A stretch of 64,000 nucleotides of DNA, taken from assembly GCA_004020545.1 (NCBI GenBank), contig SAQE01000004.1, positions 124,001 to 188,000 of the forward strand, written 5' to 3'. This DNA is from Mesorhizobium sp. GTDB lineage: Bacteria > Pseudomonadota > Alphaproteobacteria > Rhizobiales > Rhizobiaceae. A model generated the notes under the pieces. The model was not told the DNA's origin and made no database searches. It saw only the letters and a list, made by a program, of their open reading frames with translations. The position numbers were made by a program, and so were the translations under genes. How positions within the stretch are numbered: position 1 is the first letter of the stretch; each line of letters starts with the position of its first letter. Positions 42,978-52,166 of this stretch are shown here, in pieces.

Positions 42978-44014
42978 GTGAAATACCAGGACGGCCAGCA
43001 CTTCCTGATGTCCCCGGAATGCCGGGACATGCCGATCCAGCACCTCGTCCAGATCGGCGAAGAGGAAGCCTACGCGACCTTCTGCCAGTTCCGCTGGCCT
43101 AAGACCCAGGGCGAGCCCGTCTGCCCGTATTGCGGCGTTCTCGACTGCTACGCGCTCCGCAGGCGCGCGTTCAAGTGCTCCGGCTGCCGCCGCGAGTTCT
43201 CCGTCACCTGCGGCACTGTGTTCGCCTTCCACAAGCTCAGCTTCTGGAAGATGCTGGCGCGATCTGGATGTCGGTGAACGCCGTCAAGGGCAAGGCCGCG
43301 CTGCATCTCTCCCGCGAGCTCGGCGTGCAGTACAAGACTGCCTGGGTCCCGTCGCTGAAGATCAAGGAAGCCCTGGCTGCGCCGCGTCGGCATGAAGCTC
43401 GAGGGCCAAGTCCAGATGGACGGCAAGTACGCGGGCGGCCACATCAAGCCGGAGAACAAGGCCGCGGAGCGGATCGATCGCCGCCTGAAGAAGTACCAGA
43501 ACATGAAGCGGCTCTGCGTGCTCGCGCTGCGCGAGAAGAACGGCAGCGGCTTCGATCGCACCTTCACGCGCATCGTCCGCGAGGAGCAGGGCGAGGCCGC
43601 CTGGGCGACAGTCCGCGACCATGTCAGCCGGTACGCGACCGTCGTCACCGACGAGCACCCCAGCTATGCCGACCTGGCCGGCCTCAACGAGCACAGGCAG
43701 GTGAACCACTCGGAGGCCTACCAAACGGAGGACGGCTCGAACACGAACCACGTCGAGAGCGCTTCTTCTCGCGCATCCAGCGGGCCTATGTCGGCATCCA
43801 CCACCGCTTCTCGCTGAAGTACTTCGACTATTACGTCGCCGACCTCGCCTGGCGCGAGGACAATCGCCGGAAGAGCAACGGGCAGCTGACTGCGCTGGTC
43901 CTGTTCGCCGCGATGCTGAACCCAACCTCGAGGAACTTCTGCGGCTACTGGCAGGGGAACAGCCCGCCCGATCCCGACTTCGAGGACTTCGACAGGCCGT
44001 TCGCGCCCGACTGA
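42978..44014 (+). pseudogene. IS1595-family (ISXO2-like) transposase, frameshifted
   Basis: The order of features is that of ISXO2-like transposases: zinc ribbon 'CPYCG..CYALRRRAFKCSGC', 'KLSFWKML', 'HLSRELGVQYKTAW', catalytic-domain start 'LEGQVQMDGKYAGGH', 'VTDEHPSY', 'NHSEAYQTEDGSNTNHVES', 'FFSRIQRAYVGIHHRFSL' and 'YVADLAWREDNRR'. Three frame changes, near 43258, 43383 and 43756, break it. Correcting them gives a continuous protein of about 345 residues, so it was recently intact. The original start may be GTG 42978 or slightly upstream. Confidence 0.85.
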
Positions 44015-44017
44015 GCG

Positions 44018-44473
44018 TCAGGCCGCGATCTCCCACTGACGGCTATGGCCGTCCAGCATCCCGGCGTGGCGGACGCGCCCGGCCTTCTGGAGAGCATCGA
44101 GGATCGACGACAGGCGGTTGCCGATGAGGGCGACCCGGGGGTCATCTCCGGAAAGGCCGTGCCTTGTCGCGAATTCCTGCGCGCATTCGGCGGTCGACAG
44201 CGGCCGCCTGGCGGTCCGCAGGATCTCGATCGTCATCTGTCGCTTGTTCGTCCCGCCGATAAGCTTGTCGAGCTCCTTCGCGCTCATGGCCATCGGCGGA
44301 CGGCCGCGGCGCTTTTTCGGCTGCTCGTCCGGCTTCCATTCCGGTTCGTAGATCGAGGTCACCTTGTCGACGGCCGCGATCTGCGCCTGCAGCTCGGCAA
44401 GCGCCGCCGCCAGCTCGCGGGCACGCCCTGCCAGCTCGCATCGCTTGGCCTTCAGTTCCTCTGGTACACCCAT
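44018..44473 (-). CDS. Small winged-helix-like protein, right passenger of the transposon
   Basis: 151 residues: an N-terminal coiled coil ('LAAALAELQAQIAAVDKV'), a basic AT-hook-like 'KKRRGRPP', then a helical, winged-helix-like region 'STAECAQEFATRHGLSGDDP' to 'GNRLSSILDALQKAGRVRHA'. GGGGCGAG precedes the ATG. Its stop is 4 bases from the transposase stop and it lies inside the right inverted end. It may bind DNA; no function is known. Confidence 0.7.
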   Translation of the reverse strand: MGVPEELKAKRCELAGRARELAAALAELQAQIAAVDKVTSIYEPEWKPDEQPKKRRGRPPMAMSAKELDKLIGGTNKRQMTIEILRTARRPLSTAECAQEFATRHGLSGDDPRVALIGNRLSSILDALQKAGRVRHAGMLDGHSRQWEIAA

Positions 44474-44549
44474 CTCGCCCCTGAAATCCTGCTTTCAGAG
44501 GTACCAGATCAAGGATTAAACTTCTGGTGGCGGTTGCTACCGAATAGCG

Positions 44550-44805
44550 GAAAAGTGCGCAGCGGTTTTTCGTCCGGAATTGCGCAAAACAATACTGAGC
44601 GGTTCAGCAATTCTATCAAAAGGGTGAACCGCTCTCGCGGCTGGTTGCATTCCGATAACCATCCCTCAGATCAGCAAAATTTAACCGACTTTCTTAAGCG
44701 CGGCGGTAAGAAGCGAGCGCTAATGTTTCTCCCCATAACGAGGCCGGAAAAACCGGCCCGGAGAGAACCGGAAAACGGCCCTCAGGAGAAACAGGAAGGC
44801 TTTCG
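44550..44805. repeat. Right half of split palindrome and adjacent GAGCGGTTCA repeat
   Basis: 44558-44586 is the right arm of the AATTCC palindrome cut by the transposon. Next, GAGCGGTTCA (44597-44606) and TGAACCGCTC (44625-44634) form a perfect 10-bp inverted repeat with an 18-base spacer, another common rhizobial unit. The rest, to 44805, contains no gene and probably the promoter of the DUF6101 gene. Confidence 0.6.
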
Positions 44806-45372
44806 ATGAACACTGGACTGAAGCCAGTCTGGGCGGGACGCAACATGCGTCTCGACCCATTTCGCCTGCCGCAAATGGTGAGCTATGCCACGCGCGACGA
44901 CTATGGTGATGTTACCTTCACCATCGATCAGCGTGGCGCCATCATCCGGCGCATGCTGGAGATGAGCGGCCTGCCGGCGATCATCGCGCTGCCCGCCAAT
45001 GCGTTCCGCGGCGTCGCCGCCCGCGCCATGGAAGATCCGGACGGCAACGTCACCGTGACGCTGGAGCTTCTGCACAATGATGCGATGTTGTCGGTGCCGC
45101 TCTTGGTCGCCGACGATCTCGACGACATCGCCGCCGACTGGCGCGCCTGGGCCGACGCCTATCGCCTGCCGATGCTTCTGATCGAGGCCGACGGCATTGC
45201 CCGCACGCTGGAAGAATCGCTCGGCGCCGCCATCAAGGCGCTGCCGCCGCAGGAACGGCGCAAGGGCCGTGTGTCCAACATGCGCCGCCCGCGCTTCCTG
45301 GCCCGCCGCAGGACCGGCGATCTTGGCCTGAGGCTCGTCATCGGCGGCGAGGAGATTATTGCGCGGGAGTAG
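44806..45372 (+). CDS. DUF6101 family protein
   Basis: 188 residues opening 'MNTGLKPVWAGRNMRLDPFR', then 'DYGDVTFTIDQRGAIIRRML' and a basic C-terminus 'RPRFLARRRTGDLGLRLVIG'. This is a conserved Rhizobiales protein family of unknown role. AGGAAGG-like sequence precedes the ATG. Confidence 0.8.
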   Translation: MNTGLKPVWAGRNMRLDPFRLPQMVSYATRDDYGDVTFTIDQRGAIIRRMLEMSGLPAIIALPANAFRGVAARAMEDPDGNVTVTLELLHNDAMLSVPLLVADDLDDIAADWRAWADAYRLPMLLIEADGIARTLEESLGAAIKALPPQERRKGRVSNMRRPRFLARRRTGDLGLRLVIGGEEIIARE

Positions 45373-45416
45373 TCTGCTTGTCGCGCTGGCGATTGGCGAA
45401 ACCGCCGATGACAGCC

Positions 45417-45447
45417 ACCTTCTCCCCGTAAAGAGACGGGAGAAGGG
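45417..45447. repeat. Palindromic hairpin (CTTCTCCCC type)
   Basis: CCTTCTCCCCGT-AAAGAG-ACGGGAGAAGG is a near-perfect 12-bp stem between the converging DUF6101 and ubiA genes, related to the 6292-6394 repeat. It could also act as a terminator, though no T run follows. Confidence 0.6.
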
Positions 45448-45456
45448 AGACTTCCG

Positions 45457-46440
45457 CTACACCAGCGGCTTCAACGCCACCCACAGCGCGCCGCCGATCA
45501 GCCCCAGAAAGATCAGCCAGCCGACCTGATTGTTCGACTTGAACAGCTTCAAGCATTGGTCCGGATTGTCGATGTCGAGCTGGATGATCTGGCGCGCCAT
45601 ATGCGCGCCGGCGGCGATCAGCCCGGCCAGCGCCGGCATCGGCACCTGCGCCGAGGCGAAGGCGATGGCGAAACAGACGAGCGTGCCGCCATAGAGCCCG
45701 ACCAGCCAGGTCTTGGTGTTGTCACCGAAGAGCCGCGCCGTCGAGCGTACGCCGACGAGGGCGTCGTCCTCCTTGTCCTGATGCGCGTAGATCGTGTCGT
45801 AACCGATCACCCAAAGGATCGAGCCGATATAGAGCATGATAGCCGGTCCATCGAGGTCGCCGAACTCGGCCGCCCAGCCCATCAGCGCGCCCCAGGAGAA
45901 GGCCAGGCCAAGCACGAATTGCGGCCAGTTGGTAATGCGCTTCATGAACGGATAGACGGCGACGATCGCAAGCGAGGCGATGCCGAGCGGAATGGCGAAG
46001 CTGTTGAATTGAAGCAGCACCGCGAGCCCGACCAGCGCCTGGATGAACAGGAACGCCCAGGCCTGGCGCCGTGTCACCTTCCCGGCCGGCAGCGGACGCG
46101 AGCGCGTGCGCTCGACCTGGTTGTCGATGTCCTCGTCGGCGAGGTCGTTGTAGGTGCAGCCGGCGCCGCGCATGGCTACGGCGCCGACGAAGAACAGCAA
46201 CAGGTACCAGGGCGCCGGCAGCAGCGTCAGCAGCGGGTCGGTCGGACGCGGATAGGCGCTTGCCGCAAGGGCCGCCGACCACCAGCAGGGCCACAAAAGC
46301 AGTTGCCAGCCGATCGGCCGGTCCCAGCGCGCGAGCTGCGCGTAGGGCCACAGCCAGCGCGGCAGCACCCTGTAGACCCAATGGCCGCTCGGCGCGTCAG
46401 CGACACGGCCCTGGGCCGCTTTCGACTGGATGGTTTCCAT
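45457..46440 (-). CDS. ubiA: 4-hydroxybenzoate octaprenyltransferase
   Basis: About 327 residues with eight to nine membrane segments. The first Asp-rich motif is 'CTYNDLADEDIDNQVERT' followed by 'RSRPLPAGKVTRRQAW'; the second is 'GYDTIYAHQDKEDDALVG'. It attaches the polyprenyl chain to 4-hydroxybenzoate in ubiquinone synthesis. ATG 46440 is used; the frame is open to 46590. Divergent from purD. Confidence 0.95.
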   Translation of the reverse strand: METIQSKAAQGRVADAPSGHWVYRVLPRWLWPYAQLARWDRPIGWQLLLWPCWWSAALAASAYPRPTDPLLTLLPAPWYLLLFFVGAVAMRGAGCTYNDLADEDIDNQVERTRSRPLPAGKVTRRQAWAFLFIQALVGLAVLLQFNSFAIPLGIASLAIVAVYPFMKRITNWPQFVLGLAFSWGALMGWAAEFGDLDGPAIMLYIGSILWVIGYDTIYAHQDKEDDALVGVRSTARLFGDNTKTWLVGLYGGTLVCFAIAFASAQVPMPALAGLIAAGAHMARQIIQLDIDNPDQCLKLFKSNNQVGWLIFLGLIGGALWVALKPLV

Positions 46441-46661
46441 GGATGCTGGAGTGGCAGCACGGATAGGCGTCGTCAAGCGGCCGCGTTGTCGCTCAAGCGG
46501 TGAAAACATCGTGAGGCGGCAATGCCATTTCCGTCTGGACGAAAGCCGGCGCGCTCTTGTTCCCGTGTGCAACTGCCGCCAAATTGCCAAGACGCCTTGA
46601 CCCGTCGCCCGCGGACCAATAGCGGGTTCAGGACAGAGACGATCGTCAGCAAGAGGTGGCC

Positions 46662-47942
46662 ATGAACGTTCTTCTTCTCGGTTCGGGTGGCCGCGAACAC
46701 GCGCTTGCCTGGAAGATCGCCGCCTCGCCGCTGCTGACCAGGCTCTATGCTTCGCCCGGCAATCCCGGCATCGGCCGCGTTGCCGAACTGGTCAAGCTGG
46801 ACATCGCCGACCATTCCTCCGTTGCCGCCTTCTGCCAGGAGAAGAAGATCGAGCTCGTCGTGGTCGGTCCGGAGGGTCCGCTCGTCGCCGGCATTGCCGA
46901 TGATTTGCGCGCTTGGGGCATCCGCGTCTTCGGCCCGTCCAAGGCGGCAGCGCGGCTCGAGGGCTCGAAAGGCTTCACCAAGGATCTTTGCGCCAAATTT
47001 AACATCCCGACCGCCGCTTATGGCCGCTTCAGTGATCTCGCCTCGGCCAAGGCCTATGTCGAGAGGACGGGCGCGCCGATCGTCATCAAGGCCGACGGGC
47101 TCGCCGCCGGCAAGGGCGTCACCATCGCCATGACGCTGGAGGAGGCGCTGGCCGCGCTCGAGGCCTGTTTCGAAGGCGCTTTTGGCGCCGCCGGCGCCGA
47201 GGTCGTTGTCGAGGAATATCTGACCGGCGAGGAGGCCAGCTTCTTCTGCCTTTGCGATGGCGCGACCGCGCTCCCCTTCGGCACCGCGCAGGACCACAAG
47301 CGCGTCGGCGATGGCGATACCGGCCCGAACACCGGCGGCATGGGCGCCTATTCGCCGGCGCCTGTGATGACGCCTGAGATGACCGAGCGCACCATGCGCG
47401 AGATCATCGAGCCGACCATGCGCGGCATGGCCAATCTCGGCGCGCCGTTCGCCGGCATCCTCTTCGCCGGTCTGATGATCACCGACCAGGGGCCGAAGCT
47501 GATTGAATACAACACCCGCTTCGGCGATCCCGAATGCCAGGTGCTGATGATGCGGTTGAAGGACGATCTGCTGGTCTTGCTCAACGCCGCCGTCGACGGG
47601 CAGCTCGCGCATATGTCGGCGCGCTGGAGCGACGAGGCGGCGCTGACCGTGGTGATGGCGGCGAGGGGCTATCCCGGCACGCCGGAAAAGGGCTCGGTCA
47701 TCCGCGGCTTGGAGCAGGCGGAAGGCGAGGGCGTGGAGGTCTTCCACGCCGGCACCGCCATCAATGGCGGCGCGCTGGTTGCCAATGGCGGCCGCGTGCT
47801 CAACGTCACCGCGCTCGGCGCCAGCGTCGGCGAGGCGCAGAAGAAGGCCTACGCGGCGATCGACCGTATCGACTGGCCGCAGGGTTTCTTCCGCCATGAT
47901 ATTGGCTGGCGCGCCGTCGAGCGCGAGAAGGCCGGCGCCTGA
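46662..47942 (+). CDS. purD: Phosphoribosylamine-glycine ligase
   Basis: 426 residues: '[20 protein letters not shown]', '[20 protein letters not shown]', '[18 protein letters not shown]' (ATP-grasp) and '[18 protein letters not shown]'. It catalyses the second step of purine synthesis. ATG 46662 with AAGAGG upstream. Confidence 0.97.
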   Translation: MNVLLLGSGGREHALAWKIAASPLLTRLYASPGNPGIGRVAELVKLDIADHSSVAAFCQEKKIELVVVGPEGPLVAGIADDLRAWGIRVFGPSKAAARLEGSKGFTKDLCAKFNIPTAAYGRFSDLASAKAYVERTGAPIVIKADGLAAGKGVTIAMTLEEALAALEACFEGAFGAAGAEVVVEEYLTGEEASFFCLCDGATALPFGTAQDHKRVGDGDTGPNTGGMGAYSPAPVMTPEMTERTMREIIEPTMRGMANLGAPFAGILFAGLMITDQGPKLIEYNTRFGDPECQVLMMRLKDDLLVLLNAAVDGQLAHMSARWSDEAALTVVMAARGYPGTPEKGSVIRGLEQAEGEGVEVFHAGTAINGGALVANGGRVLNVTALGASVGEAQKKAYAAIDRIDWPQGFFRHDIGWRAVEREKAGA

Positions 47943-47960
47943 TTCTGCCAGCCTTTGAGA

Positions 47961-49331
47961 TCAAGCGGCCCGGGTTTTGCGACCGCTACGCGCCCAGGCC
48001 GGCAGCCAGTCGCCATGCGCGGCGAGAAGGTCGTCGACAAGCGACCAGATCTGGTCGAGGTCGAGCTCGGCCGCGGTGTGCGGGTCCATCATCGCCGCAT
48101 GGTAGATATGCTCGCGGTTCTCGCTCATCAGCGCCCGCACCGTCAGCTCCTGCACATTGATGTTGGTGCGGATCAGCGCCGTGAGCTGCGGCGGCAGCTC
48201 GCCGATATAGGTCGGCTGGATGCCGGAGGCATCGACCAGGCAAGGCACCTCGGCCGCGCAATCGAATGGCAGCGACGTGATGCAGCCATTGTTGCGGACA
48301 TTGCCGTAGATCACCGACGGCTCACCGGTCCACACCGAGTTCATGATCTCCGAGGCATATTCCTTCGACTGCGCCACCTCGATCCGGTCGGCGGACCGGT
48401 AGGCTTCCGCCTGTCTCTTCCAGCCTTCGATCTGTTCGATGCAGCGTTTCGGATATTCGTCGAGCGGGATGCCGTATTTCTCGATCAGGTCGGGGCGGCC
48501 GTCCTTGATGAAATAGGGCGTGTACTCGGCGAAATGCTCCGAGCTTTCGGTGACGAAGTAGCCGAGCCGGGTCAGCATCTCGTAGCGCACCTTGTTCGGG
48601 CAGCGCGGGTTCCAGCCCGGCTTCGGCGCGCGGCCTTCGCGATAGGCGCGCACGAGGTCGGGATAGAGGTCGCGGTAGGAGCCGTCCGGCTGGCGATGCT
48701 CGAACTTCAGGTAGAAGGCCATGTGGTTGATGCCGGCCGAGCGGTAGCGGATTTCCTCGTAAGGGATGTCGAGGTCGTGCGCCAGTTCCATCGCCGTGCC
48801 CTGCACCGAATGGCAGAGCCCGACCTGCTTGATTTGGGGGTATCTCTCCGCGATCGCCCAGGTGTTGATCGCCATCGGGTTGACATATTGCAGCATGATC
48901 GCCTCGGGACAGACGGCGAGCATGTCCTCGCAGATCTTCCACAGATGCGGCACGGTTCTGAGGCCGCGCATGATGCCGCCGACGCCGAGCGTGTCGGCGA
49001 TCGTCTGGCGCAGGCCGTATTTCTTCGGCACCTCGAAGTCGGTGACGGTGCACGGTTCAAAGCCGCCGATCTGGAAGGCGACGACGACGAAGTCGGCGCC
49101 GGCGAGCGCCTTGCGCTGGTCGGAATAGGTTTCGGCCTTCGCCTTCACGCCGAGCGTGGCGATCAGCTTGTTGACGACGATGGCGCTTTCTTCCAGCCGC
49201 TGCGGGTTGATGTCCATCAGCGCGATCGTCGCGCCCGACAGCGCCGGCCGCTGCAGCACGTCGCCGACGATGTTCTTCATGAACACCGTCGAGCCGGCGC
49301 CGATGAAGGTGATCTTGGGATTTCTAGCCAC
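47961..49331 (-). CDS. agaL2: GH4 alpha-galactosidase (AgaL2/MelA type)
   Basis: 456 residues. The NAD-binding motif 'ITFIGAGSTVFMKNIVGD' is at the N-terminus. 'VGLCHSVQGTAM' (Cys-His) and 'AGINHMAFYLKF' (His) are the GH4 Mn-binding residues. GH4 enzymes hydrolyse via redox at C3 using NAD and Mn2+, unlike other glycosidases. Last gene of the alpha-galactoside operon; it follows the ATPase gene by 20 bases. Exact specificity (alpha-galactosidase or alpha-glucosidase) is inferred from context. Confidence 0.88.
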   Translation of the reverse strand: MARNPKITFIGAGSTVFMKNIVGDVLQRPALSGATIALMDINPQRLEESAIVVNKLIATLGVKAKAETYSDQRKALAGADFVVVAFQIGGFEPCTVTDFEVPKKYGLRQTIADTLGVGGIMRGLRTVPHLWKICEDMLAVCPEAIMLQYVNPMAINTWAIAERYPQIKQVGLCHSVQGTAMELAHDLDIPYEEIRYRSAGINHMAFYLKFEHRQPDGSYRDLYPDLVRAYREGRAPKPGWNPRCPNKVRYEMLTRLGYFVTESSEHFAEYTPYFIKDGRPDLIEKYGIPLDEYPKRCIEQIEGWKRQAEAYRSADRIEVAQSKEYASEIMNSVWTGEPSVIYGNVRNNGCITSLPFDCAAEVPCLVDASGIQPTYIGELPPQLTALIRTNINVQELTVRALMSENREHIYHAAMMDPHTAAELDLDQIWSLVDDLLAAHGDWLPAWARSGRKTRAA

Positions 49332-49351
49332 TATGAACCTCCGGTATATGC

Positions 49352-51022
49352 TCAGGCCACGTCGAAAGCGGCCCTGACGAGCCGTTCGGTGTAGGCGGTC
49401 TTGGGATGGGCGAGGACCTCGTCGACGGGGCCCTGTTCGACGATCTTGCCCTGCTGCATGACGATGACGCGGTGGCAGAGCGCGCGCACTACCTTGAGGT
49501 CGTGCGAGATGAAGAGGTAGCTCAAGCCGCGCTCGTCCTGCAACTTGCGCAACAGGTCGATGATCTGCGCCTGGACGGAAAGGTCCAGCGCCGATGTCGG
49601 CTCGTCGAGCAGGATGAATTCGGGTTCCAGCGCGATGGCGCGCGCGATCGCGATGCGCTGCCGCTGGCCGCCGGAAAATTCATGCGGGAACCGCGACAGG
49701 ATATCGCCCGGCATGCCGGCGCTGACCAGCGCCTCGCGCACCCGCTCGATGCGCTCGCGCCGCGTCGCGCCTAGCCTGTTGATGACCAGCCCTTCCTCGA
49801 TGATCTGGCCGATCGTCATGCGCGGGTTGAGCGAGGAGAACGGATCCTGGAAGACGATCTGCATGCGCGAGCGCAGTGGCCGCATCTCGGCGCGCGACAG
49901 GCCCTCTATCGGCCCGCCGTCGAAACGGATCTTGCCGCGCTTGGTCTCCTGCAGCCTGAGCAGCGCCAGGCCGAAGGTGGTCTTGCCGGAACCGGATTCG
50001 CCGACCAACCCAAGCGTCTCGTGGCGGCAAAGCTTCAGGTCGAGGTCGTCGACCGCGACCAGCTCGCGCCAGTCCGGCTTCAAGAACGTGCCATGGCGCA
50101 GCGTGAAGCAGACGCGCACGCCGTTCGCCTCGAGGATTGCGCCGGACTTATCGGGCAGCGGCTTCGGCCGTCCGTGCGGCTCTGATGCGAGCAGACGCCG
50201 CGTGTAGGGATGCTGCGGATCGGCGAAGAGCCGCTCCGTGACATTGTGCTCGCGCATCTCGCCATGCTGCATGACATAGACGTAGTCGGAGAACTTGCGC
50301 ACCACGGTGAGGTCGTGGGTGATCAGGATCACCGCCATCCTGAGCTCTTTCTGCAGGTTGCGGATCAGGTTCAGGATCTGCGCCTGCACCGTGACGTCGA
50401 GCGCGGTGGTCGGCTCGTCGGCAATCAGCACGTCGGGATCGTTGGCCAAAGCCATGGCGATCATGACGCGTGGCCGCTGGCCGCCGGAGAGCTGGTGCGG
50501 ATATTGCTTGAGCCGCGCTTCCGGCTCGGGAATCTGGACGTGCCGCAAAAGCTCGAGCGCCCGCGCCCAAGCCTCCTTGCGGCTCACCTTGCGATGCACC
50601 CTGATCGCTTCGACGATCTGGCTGCCAACCGTGTAGATCGGGTTGAGCGAGCTCATCGGCTCTTGGAAGATCATCGAAATGCGGCTGCCGCGCAGCTTGC
50701 GCCGGGCGCGTTCCGGGAATTTCAGGATGTTTTGCCCGAGATATTCGACGCTCGACCTCGGCGACACCGTCGCCCGCCGCGACAGCAGCCCCATCACGGT
50801 GCGCGCCGTCACCGATTTGCCGGAGCCGGATTCGCCGACGATCGCGATCGTCTCACCGCGATAGAGCTGGAACGAGACGTCCTTCACCGCCTCGACGATG
50901 CCGTGCTCGACCTTGAAGGCGACCTCGATGTTGCGGGCGTCGATAACCGGCTGGTCATGGCGTCCGTCATGGTCAAGGCGGACGGCTGGTGCGAAGGATT
51001 CGGCAAGCGCGATCGTCGTCAT
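49352..51022 (-). CDS. agpD: Oligopeptide-type ABC transporter double ATPase (AgpD-like)
   Basis: About 556 residues, two fused OppD/OppF ATPase domains: Walker A 'GESGSGKSVTARTVMG' and 'GESGSGKTTFGLALLR', Walker B 'VLIADEPTTALDVTVQ' and 'FILLDEPTSALDLSVQ'. Signature motifs are 'LSGGQRPRV' (Pro in place of the usual Gln) and 'FSGGQRQRIAIARA'. Powers uptake of alpha-galactosides such as melibiose and raffinose. ATG 51022. Confidence 0.92.
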   Translation of the reverse strand: MTTIALAESFAPAVRLDHDGRHDQPVIDARNIEVAFKVEHGIVEAVKDVSFQLYRGETIAIVGESGSGKSVTARTVMGLLSRRATVSPRSSVEYLGQNILKFPERARRKLRGSRISMIFQEPMSSLNPIYTVGSQIVEAIRVHRKVSRKEAWARALELLRHVQIPEPEARLKQYPHQLSGGQRPRVMIAMALANDPDVLIADEPTTALDVTVQAQILNLIRNLQKELRMAVILITHDLTVVRKFSDYVYVMQHGEMREHNVTERLFADPQHPYTRRLLASEPHGRPKPLPDKSGAILEANGVRVCFTLRHGTFLKPDWRELVAVDDLDLKLCRHETLGLVGESGSGKTTFGLALLRLQETKRGKIRFDGGPIEGLSRAEMRPLRSRMQIVFQDPFSSLNPRMTIGQIIEEGLVINRLGATRRERIERVREALVSAGMPGDILSRFPHEFSGGQRQRIAIARAIALEPEFILLDEPTSALDLSVQAQIIDLLRKLQDERGLSYLFISHDLKVVRALCHRVIVMQQGKIVEQGPVDEVLAHPKTAYTERLVRAAFDVA

Positions 51023-51032
51023 CTCTGCCACC

Positions 51033-52166
51033 TCAATAGGGATCGACGGCATCGCGCAGGCCATCGCCCAGCGCGTTGAAAGCAAAGACGGTGATCAGCA
51101 CGAAGCCGACCGGCGACAGGATCCACGGATAGGTGCCGATGACCGAATAGGTCGCGGTATCCTGCAGCATCAGGCCCCACGAGATCAGCGGCGGCTTCAC
51201 CGCGAAGCCGAGGAAGCCGAGGAAGGATTCGAGCAGCACCACCGTCGGGATCGCCAGCGTCACGGCGACGATCACATGGCTCATCACATTGGGGAAAATA
51301 TGCTGCATGATGATGCGCCGGTCGGTGGCGCCGACCGCCATGGCGGCGCGCACATAGTCGACCCGCGCCAGCGCCAGGGTCTTGCCGCGCACCTCGCGCG
51401 ACATCTGCGCCCAGCCCAGCGCCGACATCACGATGATGACGAAGGCGAGGAAGACATTGGTCGGCGCGGTGACCGGGATCAGCGTCGTCAGCGCGAGATA
51501 AAGCGGCAATTGCGGGAAGGCGAGCACAAGCTCGACGAAGCGCTGCATCCAGACGTCGAACCTGCCGCCGAAATAGCCCGAGGCCATGCCGACGGTGGTG
51601 CCGATGACGGTGATGATGAAGACCACTGTCAGCGCGATCATCAGCGAGACGCGCGAGCCGTGGATGGCGCGCGACAGCACGTCGCGGCCGAACTTGTCGG
51701 TGCCGAGGAAATGCACCGGCTGGCCATCCATGGAACCAAAGAAATGGCGGTTCGCCGGGATGAGCCCCAGCAGCTTGTACGGCGCGCCTTCGACGAAGAA
51801 GCCGAGCAGCCGCGGGTGGTCGTAGTCGGGGCCGACGATGGGCTGGAAGGTGACCGGGTCGAGGTCGGCCGACTCGGCCAGCGCGTAGATCCTGGGCCGC
51901 GCGACGAAATTGCCGTCCTTGTCATGCAAGCTCGCCACCTGCGGCGGCGCGAAGGCAATATCGGTGGCCTTTGGATCCAATGGTGCCAGAAATTCCGCGA
52001 ACAGGGCCATCGCCAGCAAGAGCACGACCAGGCATAGTCCGGCCATGCCGGTCCAGGAACGCTTCAGCCGGCGCCAGACGAGCGCGATGTAGCTTTCGTT
52101 GCCATGCGCGGGCTGGCTCACGGCGCCTTCGGCCGGCGGCGGGGGCGATGGATCACGCGCCAGCAT
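51033..52166 (-). CDS. agpC: ABC transporter permease, OppC/DppC type (AgpC-like)
   Basis: 377 residues with an N-terminal membrane anchor, a long periplasmic loop and a C-terminal BPD_transp_1 domain. The coupling-helix region is 'VDYVRAAMAVGATDRRIIMQH'-like ('AAMAVGATDRRIIMQHIFPN'). 'FLGTDKFGRDVLSRAIHGSR' is the DppC hallmark. Starts immediately after the agpB-like stop. Confidence 0.92.
   Translation of the reverse strand: MLARDPSPPPPAEGAVSQPAHGNESYIALVWRRLKRSWTGMAGLCLVVLLLAMALFAEFLAPLDPKATDIAFAPPQVASLHDKDGNFVARPRIYALAESADLDPVTFQPIVGPDYDHPRLLGFFVEGAPYKLLGLIPANRHFFGSMDGQPVHFLGTDKFGRDVLSRAIHGSRVSLMIALTVVFIITVIGTTVGMASGYFGGRFDVWMQRFVELVLAFPQLPLYLALTTLIPVTAPTNVFLAFVIIVMSALGWAQMSREVRGKTLALARVDYVRAAMAVGATDRRIIMQHIFPNVMSHVIVAVTLAIPTVVLLESFLGFLGFAVKPPLISWGLMLQDTATYSVIGTYPWILSPVGFVLITVFAFNALGDGLRDAVDPY

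Larger units (their letters stand above)
41251..44549. mobile_element. IS1595-type transposon with Fic passenger gene
   Basis: Bounded by 27-bp perfect inverted ends beginning CGCTATTCGGTAGCAACC (41251-41277 and 44523-44549) and flanked by 8-bp direct repeats GAAAAGTG (41243-41250 and 44550-44557), the target duplication length of IS1595. It holds an intact Fic gene, a broken ISXO2-like transposase and a small winged-helix-like gene. Removing it with one GAAAAGTG restores a normal rhizobial palindrome. The Fic segment looks lower in GC than the transposase part, hinting at a composite origin. With a broken transposase it can move only if helped in trans. Confidence 0.88.

Noticed and set aside
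42608-43030. 140-codon minus-strand frame inside the transposon
   Set aside because: Overlaps the transposase start, no ribosome binding site and no recognisable motif.
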